A stretch of 64,000 bases of DNA from Selenomonadaceae bacterium (lineage in GTDB: Bacteria; Bacillota; Negativicutes; Selenomonadales; Selenomonadaceae), in the NCBI GenBank assembly GCA_017554235.1, contig JAFZIV010000035.1, positions 1 through 64,000 of the forward strand, written 5' to 3'. This document shows positions 37,441 to 45,872 of the stretch, piece after piece. The position numbers were made by a program, and so were the translations under genes. Position 1 is the stretch's first letter, and each line of letters starts with the position of its first letter. The notes beneath the pieces are model-generated. The model worked only from the letters and a program-made list of their open reading frames with translations, ran no database searches and was not told the DNA's origin.

Positions 37441-37704
37441 TTGCCGAATATTAAATCATCTAAGAAAAGCGTAAAACTCGATGCGAAACGTCATGAGCGT
37501 AACGTTTTTGAAAAAACACGTATGAAGAAAGCTCAGAAACTCGTGTTGGCGGCAGTCGCGGAAAATAATGCTGTTGAAGCTCAAAAACTTCTGCCCGCCG
37601 CTCATAAAGCGATAGATCAAGCCGCTGCTAATAATACTATTCATAAAAATGCCGCTGCGCGCAAAAAATCTAAGCTTACATTGAAGGTCAACGCGATTTC
37701 TTAA
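37441..37704 (+). CDS. rpsT: 30S ribosomal protein S20
   Basis: 87 residues, Lys/Ala-rich three-helix protein of the small subunit (PNIKSSKKSVKLDAKRHERN; ends in KSKLTLKVNAIS). TTG start at 37441 after GGGAGG. Monocistronic, with promoter and terminator recognisable on either side. Confidence 0.97.
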   Translation: MPNIKSSKKSVKLDAKRHERNVFEKTRMKKAQKLVLAAVAENNAVEAQKLLPAAHKAIDQAAANNTIHKNAAARKKSKLTLKVNAIS

Positions 37705-37719
37705 TAAATTTTTTGTCCA

Positions 37720-37749
37720 AGTTCACTCCAAAGGGTGGGCTTTTTTGTT
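37720..37749 (+). terminator. rpsT terminator
   Basis: CACTC-CAAAG-GGTG stem followed by GGCTTTTTTG, immediately after rpsT. Confidence 0.6.
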
Positions 37750-37805
37750 AGTAAAAAAAATTTTTTCGCCATGTAACCTTTTATGAAAATAAATTGAAAA
37801 AACTC

Positions 37806-37835
37806 TTTACAAAATGCCAAAGGGTGTGTTAGAAT
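37806..37835 (+). promoter_or_regulatory. sepF promoter
   Basis: TTTACA, 18 bp, TAGAAT, about 115 bp before the sepF start. Confidence 0.6.
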
Positions 37836-37896
37836 AGCGACACAATAAATTAAGCTGATTAGTGAATAGTAAATAAACGGAAAAAATTTTCATAGA

Positions 37897-37948
37897 AAGG
37901 GAGTGACGGCGCGGGTTCACAACGTATGGAACACGCCGCGCGACAATT
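37897..37948 (+). promoter_or_regulatory. sepF leader: distant Shine-Dalgarno and hairpin
   Basis: AAAGGGAG lies about 42 bases before the sepF ATG. Between them GGCG(CGG)GTTC pairs with GAAC(A)CGCC (about 37911-37944). No closer Shine-Dalgarno is seen. The stem would bring the ribosome site near the start codon. Confidence 0.45.
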
Positions 37949-38524
37949 ATGGCTGTTATGGATTGGGTAAAGAAAGTCACAGATTTGATTATGCCTTTGG
38001 AGCCTGCTGAAGAAGAGTACGAGGAAGAAAGAAAGCAGGAAACTAAAAAGGAAGAGCAAAAGGCTCAAACTGTGCAAGAAGTTAAAGAGGTTCGTCGTGC
38101 GGCAGGTGGCGGCGGGGCTGCTTATACGGCGAAAATGAATACTTCAGAAAGCGGTACAATGTCAGTTGGCGGCAAGCGTTATTCGGCTTACGAAACGGCT
38201 GTACCTGATACGGAAGATCGTCCCAACTTGAAAGTTGTCAAGTCCCCCGAATTTTCCGTCAAGATTTATCATTCTGTCAACGGTAGTCAAGTCTGCGCGG
38301 TTGCGGATGATATTCTTAGCAGAAAAGCGGCTGTTGTCAATTACGAGGCACTTGACGAAGCAGAGCAACGCAGAATTTGCGATTTCATTAACGGCGTTTG
38401 CTATGCGGCTGACGGTTCAGTTCGTATGATTTCCGACAGAATTTTCCTCTATGTCCCCGCAGGTATAAACGCTGAAGATATTGCTATGGCGGCGGCATCG
38501 GTATACGCACATGGTCACAGATAA
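37949..38524 (+). CDS. sepF: Cell division protein SepF
   Basis: 191 residues. FtsZ-binding membrane anchor of Firmicutes and Actinobacteria. N-terminal amphipathic helix MAVMDWVKKVTDLIMPLEPA, acidic/Lys linker, then the SepF domain (about 95-185) with VNYEALDEAEQRRICDFING. ATG 37949 or 37958 could start it; neither has a close ribosome site (see leader). Stand-alone here, not next to ylmE or ftsZ as in Bacilli. Confidence 0.93.
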   Translation: MAVMDWVKKVTDLIMPLEPAEEEYEEERKQETKKEEQKAQTVQEVKEVRRAAGGGGAAYTAKMNTSESGTMSVGGKRYSAYETAVPDTEDRPNLKVVKSPEFSVKIYHSVNGSQVCAVADDILSRKAAVVNYEALDEAEQRRICDFINGVCYAADGSVRMISDRIFLYVPAGINAEDIAMAAASVYAHGHR

Positions 38525-38553
38525 AATTTTATTAGAAATTATGAGATAAAATT

Positions 38554-38586
38554 AAACGGGTACTCTTTCAGGGTATCCGTTTTAAA
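38554..38586 (+). terminator. sepF terminator
   Basis: AAACGGgTACtCT-TTC-AGgGTAtCCGTTT followed by TAAATTT. Confidence 0.55.
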
Positions 38587-38599
38587 TTTACAAAAAAGC

Positions 38600-38628
38600 T
38601 TGCCGATAAATCAATAACCGCTTAAAAT
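38600..38628 (+). promoter_or_regulatory. Promoter of the CorC-like gene
   Basis: TTGCCG, 17 bp, TAAAAT. Confidence 0.55.
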
Positions 38629-38669
38629 ATCACGCATAATTTAATTTGAAAATTTCGGAGGGAATAATT

Positions 38670-39977
38670 TTGACAGCGTTAATTTTGCCGATAACGCTAA
38701 TAATTTTTTTGGCGATTATGAGCGGCTATTTTTCGTTAATGGAAACGTCACTCAACGAAGCGCGGCATGGCAGACTTGAAAAACTTGCGCAGGACGGTGA
38801 CAAAGACGCCGAAGCCGCTTTAAAAATTTTAGATTCGCCGCTAAATGCTTTGTACACCGCGCAGATTGGCATAACCGTAACGGGAATTTTATCCGGCTGT
38901 TCATCAATCTTGCTTTCAGAATTTATCTTAATTGAAATAAATTCTTTGCCGCATGTAGACATTGTATCTCATGTAGAAATTATATCTCTGGTAATTTCCT
39001 TTGCCGTCGTGATATTTATAATGCTTATATTTGGAAGTTTTTTACCTGCGCGGATAGCTCAACAGTCACCGGAAAATTTTTTGATGAACCACCATAAAAG
39101 TATTCGCGTTATAGTATTTTTGATGATGCCGCTCGTTTATGTGTTCGATAAAATTTCCGGCGGCTTGATGATGCTTTTCGGAATGAATCCCGAAACTACC
39201 GATACCGTAACCGAAGATGAAGTAAAAGAGTTAATCGAACAAGGGACGGAGGACGGAACTTTTGAGGAATTTGAACGCGAGACCGTCGACAAAATTTTTC
39301 AACTTAGCGACGAAACGGTTTATGCACTGATGACGCCGCGTCTTCATATGAGTTGGCTTAATATTACTGATGACGTTGAAAAAAATTTGAAAATTATTCG
39401 CGAAACAAATCAAACAATTTTTCCCGTCGGTGAAGGAAGTCTTGACGAGTTTAAGGGAGTGATTTACGCAAAAGATTTATTGGACGCCGTTTTAAATCTC
39501 CAGCCCGATGAAAAATTAGACTTGACAACTCTGTTAAAAAAGCCCGTGTTTGTACCGCGTACTATGGAAATTTTTAGGCTCGTCGATAAATTTAAGGTTA
39601 GCGGAGCATCTGCCGCGATTGTGAATGGTGAATACGGCGGAGTTATAGGATTCGTGACGCTTGACGATATTGCGGGCGAAATTGTCGGCACTAATGAAGA
39701 TGAACCGCGCGAAAAACAATTTCTTCAAAAAGATAATTCCTACATTGTTGACGGGCTTTGTGACATTGACGATTTTAAAAGCCAATTTAATATTGAAACT
39801 TTGCCGGACGAGGAACACGAATATTTTCACACTATGGGCGGCTTTTTAACTTCGCTGTTCGGATATATTCCTAAGACCGGCGAAACTTACGATTGGAACG
39901 GCTTACGCTTTGAAGTCATAAAAATGGACAAGGCTCGTATCGCTAAGATTCGTATTACTGAAATATCCCAATTATGA
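38670..39977 (+). CDS. CNNM/CBS transporter-like protein (HlyC/CorC family)
   Basis: About 435 residues. N-terminal DUF21/CNNM membrane domain of three to four helices (about 1-185, with SGYFSLMETSLNEARHGRLE), a CBS pair (about 200-330; YALMTPRLHMSWLNITDD, FRLVDKFKVSGASAAIV), and a C-terminal CorC/HlyC domain (GFLTSLFGYIPKTGE). Family members are linked with magnesium or cobalt export. TTG 38670 follows GGAGGG; reading from 38646 would run through it. Confidence 0.94.
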   Translation: MTALILPITLIIFLAIMSGYFSLMETSLNEARHGRLEKLAQDGDKDAEAALKILDSPLNALYTAQIGITVTGILSGCSSILLSEFILIEINSLPHVDIVSHVEIISLVISFAVVIFIMLIFGSFLPARIAQQSPENFLMNHHKSIRVIVFLMMPLVYVFDKISGGLMMLFGMNPETTDTVTEDEVKELIEQGTEDGTFEEFERETVDKIFQLSDETVYALMTPRLHMSWLNITDDVEKNLKIIRETNQTIFPVGEGSLDEFKGVIYAKDLLDAVLNLQPDEKLDLTTLLKKPVFVPRTMEIFRLVDKFKVSGASAAIVNGEYGGVIGFVTLDDIAGEIVGTNEDEPREKQFLQKDNSYIVDGLCDIDDFKSQFNIETLPDEEHEYFHTMGGFLTSLFGYIPKTGETYDWNGLRFEVIKMDKARIAKIRITEISQL

Positions 39978-40003
39978 AAATTATCGGGAGGTTATCAGAA
40001 GTA

Positions 40004-40032
40004 TTTACAAAAATTGAAAACTAGATTAAAAT
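40004..40032 (+). promoter_or_regulatory. rodZ promoter
   Basis: TTTACA, 17 bp, TAAAAT. Confidence 0.6.
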
Positions 40033-40103
40033 GCTTAACGATTTAATTTTAGAAATTGGGAAATTTAGAAAAATGTGTTATCAATAGAAAGGAGACGATT
40101 TTA

Positions 40104-40910
40104 TTGGTAGGCGATATTTTACGCAAAGAGCGCGAGAAACAAAGGATGACTATTTCAGAAGTTGAAGAAGGCACAAGTATTCGTGCCTCGTACATAGAAG
40201 CTATTGAAAGCGGTGCATACGATAAAATGCCCGGGCGCGTTTACGCAAAAGGGTTTATAAAAAATTACGCTAACTTTTTAAATTTAAACGGCGAAGAAAT
40301 TGTAAAGCAATTTATGTCGGAAGTTGCTCCCGCTGTCGAACCCGTCGAGGTTGAGGACGTAGCGGAAGAATCTAAAAATAAAGGTAAAACGTTTAGCGTA
40401 AGCGGCAGACGTTTAGAGGAAGTTGGAAGTAAAATTTCTGGCAATCACCTTGTAGCGGCAATTATGGTTATTGCTTTGCTTATCGGCGGATTTTTTTACT
40501 TCAACAGTTCGAGCGGTGTAGAAGTCGCGCAGGTTGAAACTACTAAGCCGCAGGAAATTACTACAACGCAAACTGAAACAGTTACGCCCGCGCCTGAAAC
40601 TGCAACTGCCTCCGCGCCCGTAACTGAAAGTGTTGTAACTACTCCTGTATCTGCCGCTCCTGCGCCGCAAGTTGACGGTGTAAACCTTCAAGCAACTTTT
40701 TCAGGCGATTGCTGGATGTCGGTTACGGTTGACGGTGCGGTTGTCTACGAAGGTATGATGAACGCGGGACAAGTTATGGATTGGAAAGGCAATCAAAATG
40801 TTACTGTTCGCGTCGGCAATGCAGGGGCTGTTGATTTTGTGATGAACGGTCAAAATTTTGGAAAGCTCGGCGGCGACGGTGATGTTGTTGACAGAAACTT
40901 TACGCGCTAA
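40104..40910 (+). CDS. rodZ: RodZ-like cell-shape protein
   Basis: About 268 residues. An N-terminal HTH (VGDILRKEREKQRMTISEVE, YIEAIESGAYDKMPGRVYAK) is followed by a linker, one membrane helix (about 125-146, LVAAIMVIALLIGGFFYF), a Thr/Pro-rich outer stretch and a DUF4115 beta domain (CWMSVTVDGAVVYEGMMNAG). RodZ links MreB to the envelope. TTG 40104 follows AAAGGAG. Confidence 0.93.
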   Translation: MVGDILRKEREKQRMTISEVEEGTSIRASYIEAIESGAYDKMPGRVYAKGFIKNYANFLNLNGEEIVKQFMSEVAPAVEPVEVEDVAEESKNKGKTFSVSGRRLEEVGSKISGNHLVAAIMVIALLIGGFFYFNSSSGVEVAQVETTKPQEITTTQTETVTPAPETATASAPVTESVVTTPVSAAPAPQVDGVNLQATFSGDCWMSVTVDGAVVYEGMMNAGQVMDWKGNQNVTVRVGNAGAVDFVMNGQNFGKLGGDGDVVDRNFTR

Positions 40911-40916
40911 TTTTAG

Positions 40917-40969
40917 ACGATAGCTTGTAGTTGGTAGCTTGTAGTTTTTCTCTATCGGCTATCAGCTAT
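40917..40969. repeat. Intergenic inverted word repeat (GTAGCTTGTAGTTG type)
   Basis: TAGCTTGTAGTTGGTAGCTT is followed by the inverted words CGGCTATCAGCTA after a T-rich loop. Same architecture as the other arrays, different words. Confidence 0.6.
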
Positions 40970-40986
40970 TTTTTTGAGGAAAATTT

Positions 40987-42621
40987 ATGACGTGGCGGCA
41001 AGTATCAGAATTAAAATCTATTTTGGCTAAAGAATCGGGCTACACGATTAAGGGCGGACAATTCAAATTTGCGTTGACGTATCCGAATTTTTATAACGTC
41101 GGTATGTCTAACTTGGGGCTGCACATAATTTATCAGCTTTTAAATTCGCGGGCAGAAATTTCCTGCGAAAGATTTTTTCTGCCGGACGAAAAAATTATTG
41201 CCGAAATTGAACGCGACAATTCAAGTTTAATGAGTATCGAAACGCAGACGCCGCTGAAAAATTTTAACGTTGTGGCATTTTCAATTTCATTTGAACAGGA
41301 TTATTTCAACGTTGTAAAAATTCTTAAGCTTGGAAAAATTAATCCTCTTGCCTCTGCGCGGACAAAATTTGATCCTATACTGATTGCGGGCGGACCTTGT
41401 GCGACGTTTAATCCTGCGCCGTTATCGTCAATCTTCGACGCCTTTGTTATCGGCGAAGGTGAAGTTGTATTGCCGCCGCTTGTGGACGTGTTGACAGCTG
41501 ATGAAAATATTTCTCGCGCAGAGTTGCTTGAAAAACTTTCCAACGTTGAAGGCGTTTACGTTCCCGCGTTTCCTAAAAAAAATATTAAGCGGCAGTTTGT
41601 AAAAAATCTTGACGAATATCCTGCGCACTCGGTTATAATTACTGACAGCACCGAATTTAATATGTATCTGCTGGAAACTGCGCGGGGTTGCGGGCGTCAT
41701 TGTCGATTTTGTATGGCGGGATATTGTTTCCGCAGACCTCGTAACCGTTCACTGAAAACTTTGCAAGCCGCCATTGATGACGCTAAATCTTTTAACAAAA
41801 AATTGGGATTAATGGGCGCGGCGATTTCCGATTACCCGCAGATTAATGAACTTTGTAAATTTATTCTCGATAACAATCTGAAAATGTCCGTTGCGTCATT
41901 CCGCGCAGATTCTGTAACTGCTGAACTTGTCAACGCGCTAGCTAAAAGCGGCTTAAAGACTTTGACGATTGCCCCTGAAGTCGGCAGTGAAAAAATGCGC
42001 CGCGTTACTAACAAAGGCATTACCGAAGAAAATATTTTTAACGCCGTCAAGCTCGGTATAAACGCAGGAATTAAAAATTTCAAGCTGTACTTTATGATTG
42101 GCTTGCCGTTTGAGGAAATGTCAGACGTTGACGCGATAGCCGAATTGGTCATAAAGTTGAAAAATTTTTTGCCGGACGGAAAATTTACTTTAAGCGTCAA
42201 TCCCTTCATACCTAAACCGTTTACGCCTTTTCAGTGGGCGGCAATGGCTGATAAAAAATATTTGAATGCGGCGTTGAAAAATCTGCGTGCAGGTTTAAAA
42301 AAATTTCGCGACGTGGAAATAATTTCCGAATCTTTGAAATCTGCGCGGGTACAAGCTATACTTTCACGCGGCGATGAAAAACTTGCAGACATTGTAGCGC
42401 AGTCAGATTCTCCGCAAAAGTTTATGGAGCTTTTCAAGGCGGCAAGTCTTGACGAAAAATTTTACACGCAACGCGAAAGAAATTTCGATGAAATTTTTGC
42501 TTGGGACATCATCAATCAAGGTGTCACGAAAAAATATTTGTGGCAAGAATATCAACGCGCTAAGGAGTTTAAATATACGCCGCGCTGTTTTGACGGCTGT
42601 AAACGTTGCGGCATATGTTAG
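40987..42621 (+). CDS. B12-binding-type radical SAM protein
   Basis: 544 residues. The N-terminal part (about 25-215) has a cobalamin-binding-like alpha/beta fold (FDPILIAGGPCATFNPAPLS). The radical SAM cluster is RGCGRHCRFCMAGYCFRRP (CxxxCxxC, about residue 235). The C-terminus ends with a Cys cluster, CFDGCKRCGIC. It belongs to the family often encoded as the front half of TIGR03960/TIGR03936-type fusions; no DUF2344 partner follows here. The substrate is unknown; an RNA modification role has been suggested for relatives. Confidence 0.88.
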   Translation: MTWRQVSELKSILAKESGYTIKGGQFKFALTYPNFYNVGMSNLGLHIIYQLLNSRAEISCERFFLPDEKIIAEIERDNSSLMSIETQTPLKNFNVVAFSISFEQDYFNVVKILKLGKINPLASARTKFDPILIAGGPCATFNPAPLSSIFDAFVIGEGEVVLPPLVDVLTADENISRAELLEKLSNVEGVYVPAFPKKNIKRQFVKNLDEYPAHSVIITDSTEFNMYLLETARGCGRHCRFCMAGYCFRRPRNRSLKTLQAAIDDAKSFNKKLGLMGAAISDYPQINELCKFILDNNLKMSVASFRADSVTAELVNALAKSGLKTLTIAPEVGSEKMRRVTNKGITEENIFNAVKLGINAGIKNFKLYFMIGLPFEEMSDVDAIAELVIKLKNFLPDGKFTLSVNPFIPKPFTPFQWAAMADKKYLNAALKNLRAGLKKFRDVEIISESLKSARVQAILSRGDEKLADIVAQSDSPQKFMELFKAASLDEKFYTQRERNFDEIFAWDIINQGVTKKYLWQEYQRAKEFKYTPRCFDGCKRCGIC

Positions 42622-42629
42622 GAGAAAAT

Positions 42630-43463
42630 ATGAGTTATCTTTTAAGACGTACAGAAGAAAATTTATTTCACGGGAAATTTACAACCTTCCCTGACGATTT
42701 AGTTACGCACGCAATTTCTACGCGAATAGGCGGGACAAGCGATAAACCTTTTAACAGTTTAAATTTGGCGTTACACGTCGGCGACGATGCAGAAAAAGTT
42801 TTGGCTAATCGAAAAATTTTTGCAAGCTCACTTGGCTTTAAACTTGAAGATATTGTTACGCCTAATCAAGTTCACGGCGAAAATATTTTCCGTGTCGAAG
42901 AAGTTCACAGAGGGCGCGGCAGTCAATCTTACGACGATTCGATTAAGGAAACGGACGCGCTGATTACCAACGTTAAAAATTTGCCGTTAATGCTGTGTTT
43001 CGCTGATTGTGTACCGATTATGTTTGTTGATATTGAAAACGGAGCGGTAGGAATTGCACACGGCGGTTGGAAAGGAACGCTTAAGAAAATCGCCGCGAAA
43101 ACTTTTTGGGCAATGAAAGAAAATTTCGGTACGACAGCTGAAAATTGTTTGGTAGGGATTGGACCTTCAATAGGCGCGTGTTGCTATGAAGTCGGCGAAA
43201 ATGTTGTCGAAACCTGCGCGGAAATTTTTCCAAATAATGTTGACGAATTGATTATCAAGCGCGACGGGAAAAATTTTTTGGATTTGTGGGCGGCAAATAA
43301 AATTCAGCTTATGGAAGTCGGCTTACCCGCACAGAATATTGACGTTGCAGGCGAATGTACTTGTTGCAATGCGAATTGGTATTTTTCATATCGTGACGCG
43401 CGAAAAAATAATTTGACGGAGACGGGCAGGATTGCGGCATTAATAGCTTTGAAAGGAATTTAA
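42630..43463 (+). CDS. pgeF: Purine nucleoside phosphorylase PgeF/LACC1-type (laccase domain)
   Basis: About 277 residues, YfiH/Cu-oxidoreductase fold. Metal site: HGGWKGTLKKIAAK, with VTPNQVHGENIF and the Cys in ADCVPIMF. The C-terminal GECTCCNANWYFSYRD completes it. Members were first called polyphenol oxidases; E. coli YfiH edits peptidoglycan precursors and human LACC1 acts on purine nucleosides. ATG 42630 follows AGGAG, eight bases after the radical SAM gene. Confidence 0.94.
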   Translation: MSYLLRRTEENLFHGKFTTFPDDLVTHAISTRIGGTSDKPFNSLNLALHVGDDAEKVLANRKIFASSLGFKLEDIVTPNQVHGENIFRVEEVHRGRGSQSYDDSIKETDALITNVKNLPLMLCFADCVPIMFVDIENGAVGIAHGGWKGTLKKIAAKTFWAMKENFGTTAENCLVGIGPSIGACCYEVGENVVETCAEIFPNNVDELIIKRDGKNFLDLWAANKIQLMEVGLPAQNIDVAGECTCCNANWYFSYRDARKNNLTETGRIAALIALKGI

Positions 43464-43464
43464 A

Positions 43465-44634
43465 ATGGCAGGATTTTTAGAAACACCATACGGCACAAGA
43501 GATTTTTTGCCGAAAGAAGCGGCGGCTAAACGCGAAATTGAAAATAGATTGGCTAAACTTTTCGCAAGTTATGGCTACGAAGAAGTTGTAACGCCGACAA
43601 TGGAATTTTTAGAGACGCTGAAAATGTCAGGCGGCACTGTCGAGCAAAATTTATTTAAAATGTTCGACCAAAAAAATAGGACGCTGGCACTTCATCATGA
43701 AATGACAACTCCTATAGCACGGTTATTTGTGAGTCGTTTTAAAGATTTAGAATTGCCGCTGAAACTTTCCTACAACACGAGCGTTTTCAGATTCAGACAG
43801 AATCAACCTCAACGTCAATGTGAATTTTATCAAGCCGGCGTTGAACTTTTAGGCGTGTCTAATGCCTTTGCGGACGCGGAAATTATTTCGCTTGCCGCGC
43901 AGAGTTTGAAAATTTCCGGATTGAAGGAATTTAAAATTTGTTTAGGTCAAGTCGAATTTGCCAACGGCTTAATGGAAGAATTTAAATTGCCGCTCGACGT
44001 TCAGAATAAAATTAAAAATGCGCTTGAATGCCACGACGTAGTTGAATTGGAAAAAATTGTTGACGGCATTGATAACGAAAAAGCAAAAGTTTTGAAAGAA
44101 ATTCCAAAGTTGCATGGCGGCGCGGAGGTTTTAAAACGTGCCGGAAGAATTATTGATAACAAAAAATCTTTTACGGCGTTGAATAATTTGGTAGACATTT
44201 ACAATTTGGCGGATATGTACGGCGACTCGGATAAAATTATTTTTGACTTGGGCATAATTCGCGACTTTGAATATTATACGGGCATGGTGTTTGAAGTTTA
44301 CGCGCCAAATGTCGGCTACTCTTTAGCTGGCGGCGGGCGTTACGATCATATGCTGAAAGATTTTGGCATAGCTTGTCCTGCGACGGGTTTTGCGGTAGGT
44401 ATCGAAAGAATTTTGCAAGCGCGAGAACTTCAAGGTATTACGGAAAATTTTTCTGCGCGGGACGTTTATATTGGCTATCATGAAGCGCAGGTTGAAGACG
44501 CGATTAAAAAGGCGGCTGAACTTCGGGCGGCAGGTAAAATTGTAGAATTGGCACTTATGCCGCAGACTTTTGAAGACGCTACTAAGTCGGGCATGGCAAA
44601 AAATTTTGATGAGATGATTTATTTTGGTCAATAA
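43465..44634 (+). CDS. hisZ: ATP phosphoribosyltransferase regulatory subunit
   Basis: 389 residues, a class II HisRS-like paralogue. Motif 1 region YGTRDFLPKEAAAKREIENRL; motif 2 region SVFRFRQNQPQRQCEFYQAG; motif 3-like GGGRYDHMLKDFG. It partners the short form of HisG in histidine synthesis. A HisG gene would be expected next, but the 236-bp element copy B begins at its last codons, and the neighbouring gene is an HD protein. The final Gln-stop lies inside the element's TTGAC end. A tRNA synthetase (hisS) is excluded by the missing anticodon domain. Confidence 0.9.
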   Translation: MAGFLETPYGTRDFLPKEAAAKREIENRLAKLFASYGYEEVVTPTMEFLETLKMSGGTVEQNLFKMFDQKNRTLALHHEMTTPIARLFVSRFKDLELPLKLSYNTSVFRFRQNQPQRQCEFYQAGVELLGVSNAFADAEIISLAAQSLKISGLKEFKICLGQVEFANGLMEEFKLPLDVQNKIKNALECHDVVELEKIVDGIDNEKAKVLKEIPKLHGGAEVLKRAGRIIDNKKSFTALNNLVDIYNLADMYGDSDKIIFDLGIIRDFEYYTGMVFEVYAPNVGYSLAGGGRYDHMLKDFGIACPATGFAVGIERILQARELQGITENFSARDVYIGYHEAQVEDAIKKAAELRAAGKIVELALMPQTFEDATKSGMAKNFDEMIYFGQ

Positions 44635-44780
44635 CCCCACGCTACGGCGGGGCTTGCAGTTAGATTTTCATCCACCGCGTTCGGCTGATTGACGACAGCC
44701 CTGCAAATATTTCTACTTGCAGCATTGAGGTTTCCCAAATCGGGTGCCTTTAAGCCTTAGCTACAACCGTTTCCCCGATA
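44634..44780 (-). ncRNA. Predicted structured RNA inside element copy B
   Basis: The counterpart of the copy A RNA, with two substitutions in the ~110-nt core. Transcription past the element's end would run antisense into the 3' end of hisZ. If it works like a TnpB guide RNA, that flank would be the guide. Confidence 0.5.
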
Positions 44781-44785
44781 TTTTT

Positions 44786-44814
44786 AGTTTAGCATACAGA
44801 AAAAGCATTTGCAA
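44786..44814 (-). promoter_or_regulatory. Promoter of the element-borne RNA, copy B
   Basis: TTGCAA, 17 bp, TAAACT on the minus strand, placed as in copy A. Confidence 0.6.
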
Positions 44815-44896
44815 GAAAATTCGCGCCTTACCTCCCCATGACTGAAGGCAGGGGATTCTCGGCGCACGAAGGTGAATAACCGAAAGGAATTTTGGA

Positions 44897-45403
44897 TTGA
44901 TATTCAAACGGATTAGACAATTTTTCCGAGCGTTGACAGCACGAATTACGCCGGACGACGGAAAATATTTAGCGACGCATTTGAATGCAGAGGAACAGAG
45001 ATTATTTTTCGCGATGAGTACCGCCGACCAATATCACAGTCTGCGGACAGCTTACACCATTGAAAGGCTTGTGATTCAAGATAAACAGGGCATTGACCGC
45101 GAATTTTTGATACGTTGCGCGTTATTGCACGACATTGGGCGCGTCAAGGGTGATATGGGAATTTTCGGCAAAATTTTTACTGTGCTTGTTTCGGAACTTG
45201 CGCCGAGTCTTGCTGACAGACTTGAACTTAAAGGCAATCATTTAATGTTTGTGTATCGTCATCACGCGGAAATGAGCGGACGTAAACTTCAGCAAATAGG
45301 ATTGTTTAAAGAAGCTAAAATTGTTGCTAAACATCATGCGAAACCGACTCCCGACGATCCCTACGAATTGAAACTTTTAAGACTTGCCGACGAGGCTAAT
45401 TAG
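44897..45403 (+). CDS. HD-domain phosphohydrolase
   Basis: 168 residues. The HD metal motif is LLHDIGRVKGDM (about residue 75), preceded by a His in ADQYHSLRTAYTIE and followed by RHHAEMSG and AKHHAKP. This set is enough for a metal-dependent phosphohydrolase; the substrate is unknown. Start TTG 44897 after AAAGGA. It lies just beyond the element copy B, 263 bp after hisZ. Confidence 0.88.
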   Translation: MIFKRIRQFFRALTARITPDDGKYLATHLNAEEQRLFFAMSTADQYHSLRTAYTIERLVIQDKQGIDREFLIRCALLHDIGRVKGDMGIFGKIFTVLVSELAPSLADRLELKGNHLMFVYRHHAEMSGRKLQQIGLFKEAKIVAKHHAKPTPDDPYELKLLRLADEAN

Positions 45404-45445
45404 TGATAAAATCCTTTCACTTAATATTTTTTGGAGGGATTGCCT

Positions 45446-45872
45446 TTGAAAATTTTGTGTCATCGTGGTGCTTGGAGCGTCGACGTTGAAAAAAATTCTT
45501 TATCAGCAATGAAAAAAGCTGTTGCGCTTGGCTACGGCTTTGAAAGTGACATTAGAGATTATCGCGGCAATTTGGTTATTTCCCATGACATTGCAGACGA
45601 AAAATCTCCTCTAGCTGAGGAAGTGTTTAAAGTTTTGTCTACCCCCCCCCTTTGCGGAGGTTAACGCTTATTTTGCTATAAACATTAAAGCTGACGGATT
45701 AGTTGTCGGCTTAAAGGCGTTGCTCGAAAAATACGCCGTCCGTAATTATTTTGTATTTGATATGTCCTTACCGCAGATGCTTAGCTATCGTGCGGCTGGG
45801 CTTATTTTTTTTACACGACAAAGCGAATTTGAAAAATTTGTATTCATAGAGGAAAAATTTTATGAATTTTAA
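45446..45872 (+). pseudogene. GDPD-like gene with a frame-shifting C9 tract
   Basis: Starts MKILCHRGAWSVDVEKNSLS, the N-terminal signature of glycerophosphodiester phosphodiesterase (HRG, then E-N-S and SDIRDYRGNLVISHD). The frame stops at 45664 just after a run of nine C (45652-45660). With eight C it would continue as PPFAEVNAYFAINIKADGLV and LLEKYAVRNYFVFDMSLPQM to a stop at 45870-45872, giving about 141 residues. The tract may be a phase-variation switch rather than fixed decay. The protein is shorter than true GDPD enzymes. TTG start after GGAGGG. It overlaps the next gene's start by 11 bases in the restored frame. Confidence 0.8.

Larger units (their letters stand above)
44627..44862 (-). 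mobile_element. 236-bp IS200/IS605-like non-autonomous element, copy B
   Basis: Same structure, length and orientation as 11563-11799. Minus-strand order: CCGAGAA, hairpin CCCC...GGGG, promoter, conserved block, hairpin CCCC...GGGG, TTATTGAC. The TTGAC end overlaps the last codon of hisZ. Confidence 0.7.

Noticed and set aside
43465-44634. Calling this gene hisS (histidyl-tRNA synthetase)
   Set aside because: At 389 residues it lacks the anticodon-binding domain and key class II catalytic positions are altered, which fits HisZ.
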